Shown: in pieces, positions 45,790 to 56,244 of the stretch
Layout: each line of letters starts with the position of its first letter
Position numbering within the stretch: position 1 is the stretch's first letter
Source of the DNA: Lineolata rhizophorae
Taxonomy: Eukaryota; Ascomycota; Dothideomycetes; Lineolatales; Lineolataceae
Length of the DNA stretch: 64,000 nt
Assembly: GCA_010093515.1 (NCBI GenBank)
Contig: MU001679.1
Coordinates: 65,498-129,497, forward strand
Reading direction: 5' to 3'
Notes under the pieces: model-generated
Database searches by the model: none
Told to the model about the DNA's origin: nothing
Seen by the model: only the letters and a program-made list of their open reading frames with translations
Position numbers and translations under genes: made by a program

Positions 45790-46557
45790 TACGCTCCCCT
45801 TGAGAACAAGGCCTCGCTACGCAATACTAGAGCTCTACCTCAGCAAATTCCTCGAACCAAGAAACGCTCCAGATCCCGGTCCTACCGCCGGCGCGCCCAG
45901 GTGGCGCTCCTTTACTGAATTCTAAACCAGACTTACAGGCGAGCTCTTCGAAGAACAACAAAAGGGGTCGGAAATTGGTCGTGCCCATCATTCGTAAGTA
46001 CCGCTATCCCGACCCAACGTCACGCTCATGCTCTTGTCAAGGGTTTTTATCTGCTTCTGAAAATTGTTGTTGGCAGCCCGCCTCGCATTCGAGCATGCAA
46101 GTGCCGACATCGTTTTGGCGGCTTGGGGTATATGTCCAACAATAATGCACCCGTATATCAAATTTGTGTTGAGGAAAGAAGCTCAGACGTGTTCGGAGTG
46201 TGGAAATGTTCCCGTTTTCGTGCCCTTTCTTGGTTCCCAAACGGGTCCCACTTCGGCTATTTTGGGCGCCACTCCACACTGGTAGACGCAGCCCCATGCG
46301 TACTACTAGTCGCCTTCCTGCTTTGCACGGCTCGAACTTGTAACTTAGATCAAGAGGTCGGGAAACCGAGATTCAGCCGGAGCCTGATCCTCCCGGGAAC
46401 GAGTGGCCAGGCCGGGTCAATGAGTCATCGAACTGCATTATCATTGGATGTACCCAACCCCTCGACGTTGATCTTTTACCATCCCTCAGCTCGTACCATT
46501 CCCCAGTTCATTTAACGTCCCCCTCCTGTGAAGGCACCAGTTCTCAAGCAATCGACC

Positions 46558-48473
46558 ATGTCGGCCATCAGTTCGAATCCTCCAGCTGGAGCCATCACCC
46601 TCAACCGGTGCCGCGCCTGCTCGGGAGGAGACGGCTTCCACTACTCCCACAACGGGTGGACGACCAAAGTTATCGCCTGAGTCCCTAAGACTCGCGACTA
46701 CAAGGCAGTGTCGTACGTCTGGGGCGACACGAAGCCACTGCCGCTCCACTGTCTGCGCTGCAGGAAAACCACGCAAATTCCCATGGAGAGCGAGGAGAAA
46801 TTCCGCCGCATCATGACCCTCATCGACCGCCCCGGCCAAAGCCTGTGGCTCGATGCCCTGTCCATCGATCAAGCGGACCACGCTGACATCGCGGAACAGA
46901 TGGCCGTTATAGACGGCATCTACAGCAACGCACGCTCCGTAGCCGTCCTCTTGGCGAAATCGGACGGAGACGCGTACAAGATGATAGAGGAGATGGCCGA
47001 CATGGCTAGCTTGATCAACACTTACCAGAGAGCCTTCGTCAAGAATCATGAGGATGCAGAGACGGAGTGGCTCGAGCAGAGATGCAAGAGTTTCTTTGTT
47101 CTGGCCGACGAATTCGAGCGGAACATTCATAAATGGATGTACTGGAAGCGAGCATGGACATTCCAGGGTTGGGCACTGGCTTACGAGCTTGGACTCACCT
47201 GGGAGGGATCAACCAACCTTGTCAACCTCGCGAATATCAAGGCGCCGATCCTGAAAGCGGCAACGACCATGGTCGTCTACAAGCTGCAATGCGGTTAGTA
47301 TGCGCTAGTCGACACAGGTCTCTCCAGAGGAGGCGCGCCGACTGTGTACGCCAACATTCGTTGCCCGTTCCCGGACGAGCATGCATTCATCCCGCCAGAC
47401 GCTGTGAATGAGACCGAGGCAAGGTTCGAAGCCTTCACACCCAGCATCAGCTTCCGAAATGCGCTGGGCCTGCGTCAAGCCGCCCGCGGGCACAACTTGC
47501 CTTGCTATGCGGCTTTCAATCTCGACGCCGCCTTGCCGACCTCGAAGGAACAAAGGTTCCTGGAGCGCTTCAGCGTGGCCATGCACACTCGCGGCGTGAC
47601 CAAGCGCGAGGCAAGGTTCGAGGCTGATCTCGTGGCTAGCTGGGCGTCTATGTGCAACATTTCATACGACTATATGACAAGAACGACTCAATGCCTCTAG
47701 CTCTAAAGAAGGTGCTGAGTGCCATGCGGAAGGACCATGGGATGACGATATACAAGTTCCAGGTCAACATTCGGAGCAGCAGCAGAGAATTGGATTGACC
47801 TTTCCTAAATATGCCACCGCGCATCGACGGGGTGGCAGTGGCGGGTACATCCACGGCTTGCCTATTCTTACGGGACGCGCAGATACGGCGACCCACCTAC
47901 GGATTGGACTCCCAACCCCTCGAGATAGTCTAGCTGAGGGGATCGGGTGTCAACCTCCGGAAAGTGCGATACACGTCCATCACGCAAGCGGCTAAGCTCT
48001 CAGATATCAAATTAGTTACTGAGGCTATCTCGTCTACCTCCGAAGGACTGATGAGTCCGTATATCGCCCTGGGAGGGAATCCACACCAGGACTTAGGAGA
48101 AGTCCTCTCTAACACACCTCCTGAAGCTGCACACAAAATGTTGACCACAGCCGGCATCGTGGTCGAATCAAAGCTCGAAGACGGTCATGGTCAGTTCAAG
48201 ACATGGGCCATTTGCCCTGCGCACACGGACCTTGACAAATGCTTCGTCGCTCGAGAGGCTCTGAGTGGCACATTCGTCATAGCTGCTAGCGAGGAGGACA
48301 GCTATCGAGTCGTGGCATACCTGACGGTCACGGATAATCGAAGTGCTAGCAGCCTGATCAAGATGGATGAGCAAGGGAAGATCGATATATTCTCACCCGG
48401 AATGCTGCAGCCGATTCCTGAAGGCGCCACCTGCCAGGGCTACATCGAGGAAGAGACCGTCGTTGCCTTTTGA
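46558..48473 (+). pseudogene. Decayed HET-domain (heterokaryon incompatibility) gene
   Basis: Intact family members trigger non-self recognition and cell death when incompatible hyphae fuse. The locus begins with an ATG at 46558 and shows the HET core in pieces: YKAVSYVWGDTKPLPLHC, then LWLDALSIDQ and AVIDGIYSNARSVAVLL. C-terminal blocks found in long HET proteins follow, such as IHGLPILTGRADTATHLR and SEGLMSPYIALGGNP. The frame is broken by TGA at 46678 and TAG at 47296 (a CAG to TAG change would explain it). Shifts near 47672, about 47800 and between 47900 and 47960 break it further, and the last open segment is 47964-48473. Some breaks could be introns, but the in-frame stops lack nearby splice pairs. 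I read it as a pseudogene with well-preserved residues, hence fairly recent loss. Confidence 0.75.
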
Positions 48474-50014
48474 TGTGGCATCGAATCGCCTCTTCGTGGG
48501 CTGCACAGGCGCGTATCGGGCTCCACTCAGCCCTCTGTGACTTGCCCGAAGCTCTGTGCCTGATGAGTTGACATGTCTTACTACTCCCTGGATATATTGA
48601 TATGCGTACCTGCACCCGTGCTTGCAACAGCGTCCAGTAGTAAGGCCTCGGGCAGTTTTACACGAGAGTGGCGGGTCTGCGACTTGGATATTCCGCTGTT
48701 CATGCCGATGAATGTGCTGATATGGAGGAATGAATTTATCTATCGGCGCTTAAGCTAGCTGACAGAGAGGCCTGTTGAGAGCTGCATAATCGTGGGTTTC
48801 GTCGCAAAGGTTGTCTTTGGTTTGACGCGATGAAATCCACCAATTTTAGGCAGCAGTCCGGGGGGTTTCTAAGAATGATTGGTCGTTGGCCGCTGTCCTC
48901 GTTCATGCGCGCGTAGTTCGCACGACTCACCCAACGAAATTGTGGAGTTGGCGCCTTGGACGTATTCACGAATGTCTGAGTTCGTAGGAGCCAGTCCGCC
49001 TTCTGCGGTATGGGACGTCGCCGATGCGGCTGAACTGCCGGAGAACGATTCCCCTAGTCTTCTACCTTGCCCTCTTTGCTCGCACGACATCCGCTTCAAC
49101 CACAAGCATTTCGACACGCTAGTCTCGGCAGTGTGCAAGAACGGCGATCGCTTGCTAGTACAGTCGGCAGCCTGTCAAAGATTCATCTAGATTGGCGCAG
49201 GCTAGAGCAGGCCGATTCTGCGGAGGAAGGACTAATCATCTTAGCTCCCACCCAGCAGCAAGTTAAGGCAATGGAGTTTATGGCCACCAATCTGTTAGGC
49301 AAATGCTACAGGGTGAGAACGATACAGCTCGTTTCCAGGACTGGGCCAACGATTTATGTTTGATAGCCACGCTATCCGTGCAGCTTGCGTTCCACCATGG
49401 TGCAGCAAGTTATCTACCAGGTCTATTTTGGCACCCACTCTCGGACGTTGTCAAGGTAGGGGTAAGAGCGACCCCAACCAATAGCCTTCCCGTGAAGCTG
49501 ACCTAAAGATGCGCTTCTTCGCATTGCAAGTGTGATAGCCATAGTAGCGAACAGAAAATTCATAGTTTGATTGGAAATGCGTTAACAGAAACTCAGTGCT
49601 GAGCAGCGATGATTTCCCTGACTTTCTACGTACACTACTTTCGCCTGATACCACAGTAGATAAATCCCGCCCTTCTACCGCATCTATCTCACCTGTCGTG
49701 GATATCATGTATGGCAGCAGCAGCCATGTGACGCTTAGGGCCAAATGATGCTGGCCCCGGTTCAGCGCGAAGCGTACATAGATCGCGGAGTGCAGGTCCA
49801 CCTACACTCTGCAACCTCAACCTCGTATACACTCTGTTTTCCGTATACTCTGTGGAGCTCGATATCACCCATGCTGCAAACCGACCTGACGCGCCTAGCC
49901 TGCTGTTGTCTACCTGGTCTTCCTCAGTCGCGTGGCTGCTACATCGATGTGCCTGGCATCTGATGCCTGTGGTTCTAGTCCCCCTACTACTGGAATGGCC
50001 CGCTCCCGCCACCG
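48474..50014. other. Intergenic stretch with possible gene relics
   Basis: About 1.5 kb with short frames. The stretch 48879-49190 (plus) reads smoothly and includes CPLCSHDIRFNHKHFDTL. The stretch 49205-49363 in another frame reads EEGLIILAPTQQQVKAMEF. These may be scraps of a decayed protein-coding gene, but I cannot name the family. The right end contains the APH-like gene promoter. Confidence 0.35.
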
Positions 50015-50106
50015 CTTTGTTTAGTTTCCCTTCAACACCACTAGCCCGCCCCCGCGACTCCTTTGTTTAGTTTCCCTTCAATACCACTAGCCCGCCCCCC
50101 TCGCCG
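50015..50106. repeat. 46-bp tandem duplication upstream of the APH-like gene
   Basis: CTTTGTTTAGTTTCCCTTCA begins at 50015 and again at 50061. Both units continue through a CCACTAGCCCGCCCC block. The first 36 bases differ by a single C-to-T in a CpA context. The pair ends about 70 nt before the ATG at 50175, so it lies in the promoter or leader. Confidence 0.8.
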
Positions 50107-50174
50107 CTCTTCCTCTTCGTTCTACGCATCCGAGGCTTCTTTTCCGAGCGCCAGATTCTGCTACCAACATCACA

Positions 50175-51437
50175 ATGGCAAGACCAAGTGAAGATTGGTC
50201 AGGTTTTGCTGGCCTAAGCCCGGAGTCAGACAAATATAAGCGAATCAAGCTAGTACTGTCTTCAGCAAACTTCAAGCATCTGAAAAAGTGCGCAATAGAC
50301 TCACGGCGCAGACATCAAAGGAACCTACCTCCCGATATTGACTGTGGCATAAACGTAACCCAGTTTGCAACGGGTTTTCACAACCTAGTTCTTAAACTCA
50401 CATTTTCTGACAACATCAATTGGATTGCTCGGATTCCGTGTCGCACTATCGATAACAATACCAAGACCTCGTTGCTGAGCGAGATAGCTACTATGAACAT
50501 CGTCCGCCAACGTACAAGTATCCCTATACCTCGTATTTTCGAATTTGAGATATCTATAGACGGACCATTCGGATACCCGTATATTTTGATGGAGTACTTA
50601 GGTGGCCGTAAACTCGATAATGGGTTAGCGAGATCGATCCCTCGACAATATCATACCAAGGCAGCCAAACAGTTTGCGAATGTGTTCGCGGAACTCCAAA
50701 ACCTGACCTTTAGCCGCATTGGACGACTTTGGTGTGGAGAGACCGTGGATCAGCCTGTCGAAATTATTCCTATGGAGTGGCATCATTCACCCGGCCCTTT
50801 GGAAACCTCGTTAGAGTATTTTTACAACGAACGACAAGGGGAAAACCGAAAAATTGTCGCCTTGTACCCGAATAATGCAGACTGGCTTACGGCATGTTGG
50901 GTGCTGAAAACAGTTCTAGCCCACATCGTTATTGAAGATAGAGTCAGAGGCCCGTTTCCACTGTGTCATCTTGACCTCCATTTTGGTAATCTTCTTTTCG
51001 ATGACGAGTACAATCTGACCGGAGTCATTGATTGGAGCAACGCACAGGCGGCCCCAATCGAACAGTTGTCTGTCTGTCCAGAACTGGTCATTTTCCCTGT
51101 GCTATCTGAGGAGCAGAATCGACCGATCGTGGAGTTCAAGAAGCTCGTTATACAGTTTGTAAAGGAAATGGAGAATAAGAAATCGAAAAAGGAAGAGAAG
51201 CGGAAAGGCAAGACGCCGCCCTTGGGTCAGCAGCAGGGGAACATGGAGCAGAGTCAGCATCTTACACCACTTTCCACCTACATGGCCTCTGAAAGCGCCG
51301 AACTCATGCATCGTCAGAGCATGGCTTCACCAAAGGGAAGCCTTTGGGCCGCGAAGAGGGTTGCGAAGCTCATCTACGGGGAGCATATTACTTGGGAACA
51401 GCTTAGAAAGGTATATGGTTGCATGCCGCTTCTCTAG
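50175..51437 (+). CDS. Aminoglycoside phosphotransferase (APH)-fold protein, 420 aa
   Basis: The protein has the protein-kinase-like APH fold. An N-lobe segment is seen in NLVLKLTFSDNINWIARIPC. The hinge-like YPYILMEYLGGRKLDNG follows. The catalytic loop is CHLDLHFGNLLFDDE (near residue 262), matching HxDxxxxN. The metal-binding Asp lies in GVIDWSNAQAAPIEQL. In fungi this family is large, and most members have no known substrate; antibiotic resistance should not be assumed. The C-terminal third contains a Lys/Glu-rich segment (EMENKKSKKEEKRKGK) likely to be unstructured. The gene is a single exon with an ATG in good context. It has lower GC than the left-half genes and sits among gene relics, consistent with an accessory gene. 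Confidence 0.85.
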   Translation: MARPSEDWSGFAGLSPESDKYKRIKLVLSSANFKHLKKCAIDSRRRHQRNLPPDIDCGINVTQFATGFHNLVLKLTFSDNINWIARIPCRTIDNNTKTSLLSEIATMNIVRQRTSIPIPRIFEFEISIDGPFGYPYILMEYLGGRKLDNGLARSIPRQYHTKAAKQFANVFAELQNLTFSRIGRLWCGETVDQPVEIIPMEWHHSPGPLETSLEYFYNERQGENRKIVALYPNNADWLTACWVLKTVLAHIVIEDRVRGPFPLCHLDLHFGNLLFDDEYNLTGVIDWSNAQAAPIEQLSVCPELVIFPVLSEEQNRPIVEFKKLVIQFVKEMENKKSKKEEKRKGKTPPLGQQQGNMEQSQHLTPLSTYMASESAELMHRQSMASPKGSLWAAKRVAKLIYGEHITWEQLRKVYGCMPLL

Positions 51438-52331
51438 CGCGAGTGATACTCTCATACTCTTCGTAGCAAACTCTTATTTCACAATGTCCGCTCTCTACGA
51501 TTGGTTGCTTGTCTGCTGTCGTTTCTGCCCATGCCTCTAGGGAAGGACAGCCTTGGAAGCTAACAAGCTTGGCCGGCTTTCTTCTAAACTACTTGTCTCC
51601 TTTCTTTTCCGTCTTCGAGATAATACATGACTTTTCTGAATACGAGATCAACATCGACGTTATCCATCAAGCGAATAGACTGCAATTGGTCGCTGAGACT
51701 ATTCCTGAAAATTAGGCCCTGCAAATGAGAGTTGGTCTCATCCGATCCGGCGAATATCAAACATTAATAGGTGATTAGATCAGAAACACTCGATCTTCAT
51801 ATTGAGACTGGAAGTCTGCCGATGTTCATCAAACACGGCTACAACGCTCCGGTCCCTGGGATGGCCTGCTGCAACCTTCTCGATAGAATGGGCAGTGGCA
51901 GTAGCATAAATAACCTTTGATGTACTCTTGTTTTTTCTCACGCTAGACTCCAAGGCACCATTTACAGTGTTCGCAATATGATGAACGAGTGCATGATACG
52001 ATAAGTTACAAATGCCCGCCTCTGCAGTTTCGCACTGGGGAAAGTTGAACAATGCTACACAGTATTCCAGAGATAGATCCGATATTGTACTGCTGAGAAT
52101 GCTGCTGATACCAAGCACTCTGAATAAGACCAGCCAAAAAAACTGCACGCATCGAAACAGTTATGCCATTGTTCTCTGTCCTCCCTTGTCCCTATCTCCA
52201 TCAGTAGTTGCTTTGCCGAATGCAAGACTGTCGCCTCGAGTCATGCTTGCAATCTATTAAGTGATAGTCAGTTCCGTATATCGAATGGCAATTCATAAGG
52301 ACTAGAGAGGCCGGAATAGGGAGCGAACTTA
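51438..52331. other. Intergenic stretch downstream of the APH-like gene
   Basis: About 0.9 kb. A minus frame at 51780-52148 (122 codons from a non-ATG start) and a plus frame at 51509-51715 are open but show no family features. I see no gene here. Confidence 0.45.
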
Positions 52332-52481
52332 CTAGGAACAGTTAGTGATTCCATAGTACGGGCAGTTCGGATTGGTGCGCTCCAGATCATTTTTTGCCGT
52401 GCTACCGCATTCATTGCATTTGGGATATGTTGTTGGCATCGTGTGGTTGACAGTGCTGAAGGATTGCGAGGAAGCGGCCAT
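52332..52481 (-). CDS. Possible 49-aa peptide with a zinc-ribbon-like Cys pattern
   Basis: From an ATG at 52481 to a TAG at 52332 the frame encodes a short Ser/Thr-rich start. It is followed by a block with PKCNECGSTAKNDLERT and NCPYYGITNC. The C-x2-C pair plus two later Cys resemble a small zinc ribbon. The frame is open further upstream without improving the resemblance. I cannot name a family, and the small size means chance is a real possibility. It could also be the last exon of a longer gene. Confidence 0.3.
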   Translation of the reverse strand: MAASSQSFSTVNHTMPTTYPKCNECGSTAKNDLERTNPNCPYYGITNCS

Positions 52482-53441
52482 TGTTGAATATGTTTGTGTC
52501 TGAGGGATGGTGTAAAAATGATAATGAAGTTGGATGCCGTGGAATGGATTTTGTGTCTCGATAAAAGAAGTATGGGCTTGCTTTACTGAGATTAAAGGGG
52601 ACATATCTACCTCCTTATATACTGGAACGAAGCATACAGAAGCCAATAACTGCCTAAATAACCGATAAAGCATGTGTGTCTCATGGATGCAGGCTGTATC
52701 ATCTTGTCTGATGTATCGGTGCTGGGTAGGGTATAGTCCTTGCGTGCCGAGATGACAAAGGAACCCCCGGTAAGCCACAACTGGTTCCCAACTTGCGCGA
52801 CAGCTAATGTCCCGCTATCTTTGAAACCACGCTCTCTCCATTGCTGAGATGCTCAGACATGCCCTTCTGGCCCCTATGGATTGTCTCGTTGTCCTGTTCA
52901 CGACCTCGCACGTTCACAGCTTGCACACCTGCTACATTGCTAAAGCAGCATGGCTTGGGTCTTCATGCAAGGAACATACGCTTCGAGCTTCCGCGACCTT
53001 CATCTCACTCTTTTAAGTCTGACCCTGCGCCAATGTTAACGCAGGATTTCTGCGCTTCGAATCTCGTCTGCGTTTCACCACCGTAACTCCCTCCGCTGTC
53101 CACTCCGCTTATGCCTCGACCATATCCCCTCGGCTTACTACCCTCGCCAACCAAGACTGATGGTTGACAACTACTTCTATTATATTGTGGCTCTACCACT
53201 AGCACAGAGTTGGCGGCGGTGGGGCACAACGATAGGCACGGCAACGGCAAGGACGTTCACGGCAAAGCGTGGCAAGGCACCATGAAGGGGAGCGCAGCGG
53301 CGGACACAAGCGGTGGACACAAGCGGTAGACATGATGATGAGAACAAGTATCGCATGGCACTAGGGGCGCAGCAGAGGGTTATGATGTAAGCCTATATGG
53401 CACTATGCGGCGACGGTCACTCCGTCAAGCGCAGGCGATGA
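52482..53441. other. Intergenic stretch, no gene seen
   Basis: About 1 kb of mixed composition with only short frames. A short tandem motif (GCGGTGGACACAAGCGG-like) occurs around 53300-53330. I find no supported feature besides this. Confidence 0.45.
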
Positions 53442-53786
53442 CAAACAGTCTTCGCTCTAGATGGCCCGTATAGTTCTACATCCACGATGGAGGAGTATGG
53501 CACCGTTGTGCTCTTTGCAGATGATATGGGAATTGCGGCGCTCCTGCCATACCCCAAACAGCTTGTCCAGTCCAGTCTAGCTAACCAATGCGTTACCACG
53601 AAAGTGGACCTGATATGGAGATATTCTCATGAAGATGCGTATATGTCTCCCTCTAGAAGGGCTGAAGCTAAAACTCTTCGAGACTACGGAACCATTGTTG
53701 GCCCGATGCTGAATGATCTTCTGTTTTTGGAGAGTGTAGAGAAGAAGAAGAATTTGCCGTACACTGTTGTGCAATTTGCACTATAG
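53442..53786 (+). pseudogene. Fragment of a ferric-reductase-like NAD-binding domain
   Basis: Reading on from position 53442 gives LDGPYSSTS, then EYGTVVLFADDMGIAALLPY and, after a gap, TTKVDLIWRYSHED. This matches the FAD/NAD-binding half of fungal ferric-chelate reductases, where DGPYG, an YGTVLM-like strand, a GIGIAAQLPY helix and SLVWQ follow in that order. Everything upstream (the membrane heme domain) is missing, and a TGA in frame lies at 53439-53441. Substitutions include Gly-Ile-Gly to Asp-Met-Gly in the nucleotide loop. The open frame ends at a TAG at 53786, exactly where a transposase remnant on the other strand ends. I infer a truncated, non-functional copy. Confidence 0.6.
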
Positions 53787-54148
53787 GGGTGCGTCTAACA
53801 TAGTTGTTGACCCAATTTTTGCCAACTGGCCGCTTATCCCGCAGTTGGCGCAGCATATTTGTAGTGTCTTCAGCCATCCATTTGCGAGGGGGAATATCCG
53901 CGGGTAGCTAGGTCCAATATCCACCCTGTTAATGTCTATTCTTCATCGTCGTCAAGGTTTCTGCTGTTTGCGACGGTTTGGGAGCGTGCAGGATGGCCAT
54001 GATGGCGGCGCAGGACTGTGTTGTAGTTCACATGATATATGCGCGCTGCTTCTCTGACACTTGCGACTTGATTATTTTGTAACGCGTGTATAGCACAGGG
54101 AATTCTGCCTTCTCGTGTAGAGTCCTGGATCTTTGAAATTACGGGCAT
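53785..54148 (-). pseudogene. N-terminal remnant of a pogo/Fot1-family transposase
   Basis: From an ATG at 54148 the frame encodes a helix-turn-helix of the psq/CENP-B type (AIHALQNNQVASVREAARIY, then YNTVLRRHHGHPARSQT). It continues to DDDEE and a TAG at 53936 that probably was CAG. Past this stop the same frame reads TLTGWILDLATRGYSPSQ. A frameshift follows, then RQLRDKRPVGKNWVNNYVRR, the second DNA-binding domain of this family. Homology stops at about 53785, so the catalytic DDE domain is absent. The nonsense change is CpA to TpA, as expected from RIP. Terminal inverted repeats were not identified. Confidence 0.7.
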
Positions 54149-54377
54149 GGGTTGGTGTCTTGAAGGTAGAGACAGACGATCATAGTGCACGAGAGAATGA
54201 GGACCGGGTTGTTTCGCTAACGACTATATCCAACTATCAGTATATAGAAAGGAGTGATACTAGGCGCCCGGCCTAGTGTAGGCAGTGGGAGGCAGCGGGA
54301 GGCAGGAAGGCAACAATGCGCACGGACTTCCAAATTACGAGGAAGCTAACATCTTGAGATTTAAATACCACTGGTGG

Positions 54378-55451
54378 CTATCCATCGTCGTTTGTGGAAA
54401 GGTCCGAAATCTCGGACTCCTCGTCCGACACTTGATCCTCGATAGCCTGGCCGTCGTCATCCCACTCCGCATCCTCACTTAATGTGACATTTCTGCCAGT
54501 CAAGACATCGAACGCCCGCATTTTAATACTCGGAAGCGCATGCGTCAATATCCTCACTATTTTTGGGGCCGCCATCTGTGCCACAAGAACTTGCGCCTGC
54601 TTCTCCATATCCGCTTTCAGTTGAAGGAACCCCCCTTTGGAGGAATCGCAACATCTGGCGTGCGCCGCCGAGGTGGTTAGGGGTGATTCGTTGGATAGAC
54701 TTAAGTTGATGAGCATCTCGTTCAAACGTAGATTGGTGCTATGTTGTCGGGGTTTTAGAACATCAGCACAAATACTGCGCATGCGCAGTCGCAAACGTCG
54801 TAGCGTAGTAAGAAGCGCGGCGATACTCGTGCAGACATGTAATCCTTCACCGTGCTCTTGGCTTTGATGCGGTATAAGTCGAGTACCGCATAGATCTAGC
54901 TCTAGACTAGTTAGGTTGCTGGCTGATAAGAAGGCGCGCATTGTGGATAGAAAAAGGTAGTCGCGGCGTTCTAGAAGACGAAGTAGCGGATGCAGTTCAC
55001 TGGTGGCTTGGATGCGTAGGATGCGCAGTTTCCGTGATTGTTTGATGATGGTGGCGAGGTAGAGGAGATCGTTATTCAGCTCCGTTGTCCAGGCTGCGCG
55101 CACTGCGCGCCCATGAGCGCCATTCCAGGCTGACACATTTAGGACATTTACGGCCCGCGAATCGTGTTGAGACAGCGGAATAGAGTCCCAGTCTTCAAAG
55201 CCCTTCAAACCCAGGTCCAGGATTTTCACGCTGTCTTTGACTAGAGGTAGACTTGATTCCACATACGGAGAAGACAGCAAGCGTCGTAGTGTCTTCTGAG
55301 TAACGTAAAAATCCCGGAAGCACGCGGTATGGGCAAATTTGCTCCACTGCTTACAAACTGTGAGGCGTGACAGATCCGAGCGGAAATAGGATGAGCCGAC
55401 ATAATTGAAAATTTGAATTAGGGTTTCGGGGGGAAGTTGGAGGAGTGACAT
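54378..55451 (-). CDS. F-box protein, 357 aa
   Basis: The N-terminus MSLLQLPPETLIQIFNYVG, with SRLTVCKQWSKFAHTACFR after it, is a clear F-box (residues 1-45), the Skp1-binding module of SCF ubiquitin ligases. The rest is rich in Leu with repeated patterns such as KLRILRIQATSELHPLLRLL and LTSLELDLCGTRL, resembling irregular leucine-rich repeats that could bind a substrate. The C-terminus is acidic (SEDAEWDDDGQAIEDQVSDE). It is a single exon with an ATG at 55451. Such F-box genes are numerous and variable in Pezizomycotina. Its intactness contrasts with the relics on both sides. Confidence 0.82.
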   Translation of the reverse strand: MSLLQLPPETLIQIFNYVGSSYFRSDLSRLTVCKQWSKFAHTACFRDFYVTQKTLRRLLSSPYVESSLPLVKDSVKILDLGLKGFEDWDSIPLSQHDSRAVNVLNVSAWNGAHGRAVRAAWTTELNNDLLYLATIIKQSRKLRILRIQATSELHPLLRLLERRDYLFLSTMRAFLSASNLTSLELDLCGTRLIPHQSQEHGEGLHVCTSIAALLTTLRRLRLRMRSICADVLKPRQHSTNLRLNEMLINLSLSNESPLTTSAAHARCCDSSKGGFLQLKADMEKQAQVLVAQMAAPKIVRILTHALPSIKMRAFDVLTGRNVTLSEDAEWDDDGQAIEDQVSDEESEISDLSTNDDG

Positions 55452-56244
55452 TGTGTGTTGTGCGAGCTAAGTAACGGAGACGGTGTCGGTGTACCTGAAT
55501 CAAGAGGCATATATGTCTTACCGCGGCTCAAAAGAGATAGAAGAGTGGCTTTTATTTTCAAGTAGGAGAGCTGATTCAAGACCCGCTGTGTGTTAAGTGT
55601 GTGTGTGTCGGACGCCAGGCAGGCAACAAGTGTATTAGTAATCCAGCTGCTCTTCGTGAATCTGCGGGGTAGAGCACCCGCACATCAGACGCCAACAACA
55701 CAATACAACACTGCTACTTATCATCAAAATTCTTTGAACAGTCATCATTATAGCACATCCTGTGCGACAGGAATGATCCTGACTAGTCTTTGTCTCAGCG
55801 AGCTCAGACGGCTTGGCCCTTTGAACCCTGCCACCGTTCAAGGCTACGCCATGAACGGCCTAGCCCATTCACGGGAGTTTGCTCGGCGATCTCATCTAGC
55901 ATGGAGAGACTGTGTTTCACATCATGCAACGCGTCGCGATTGTCTACAAACCCTGCGACCGCTTTTTTTTTTTTTTTTTGGCCTCTCCTCGCAATTGATT
56001 AGCTTTTTGGAGCGTAAACCGCGAAAAAATGACCCAGGGCGTCGCGTCGTCGCCATACGGTAGGCGCGGTCAAGGAGTGGGCGATCTGATAACCCATGTC
56101 AAATTACTTCGTAAGCCACGCCTGAGTCATGTGGGGTCATACGACACTAGACCGGATCAGTGGCAGCTTTGGATCAGAAGTACGAATGCGGGTAGCGACC
56201 TTGCGTAAATCTTCACGCCCTACCCGGCAAAGGGCTGATAGTGA
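55452..56244. other. Promoter of the F-box gene and unassigned DNA
   Basis: About 0.8 kb. The first 150 bp should carry the F-box promoter. A T tract of about 17 nt lies at 55963. A plus frame at 55590-56063 runs through the T tract and has no family features. The boundary with the kinase relic lies near 56245. Confidence 0.45.

Noticed and set aside
50175-51437. Antibiotic-resistance role for the APH-fold gene
   Set aside because: APH-fold genes are numerous in fungi and the substrate cannot be read from the motifs.
55590-56063. 157-codon plus frame upstream of the F-box gene
   Set aside because: It crosses a T tract that would encode a Phe run and has no recognisable feature.
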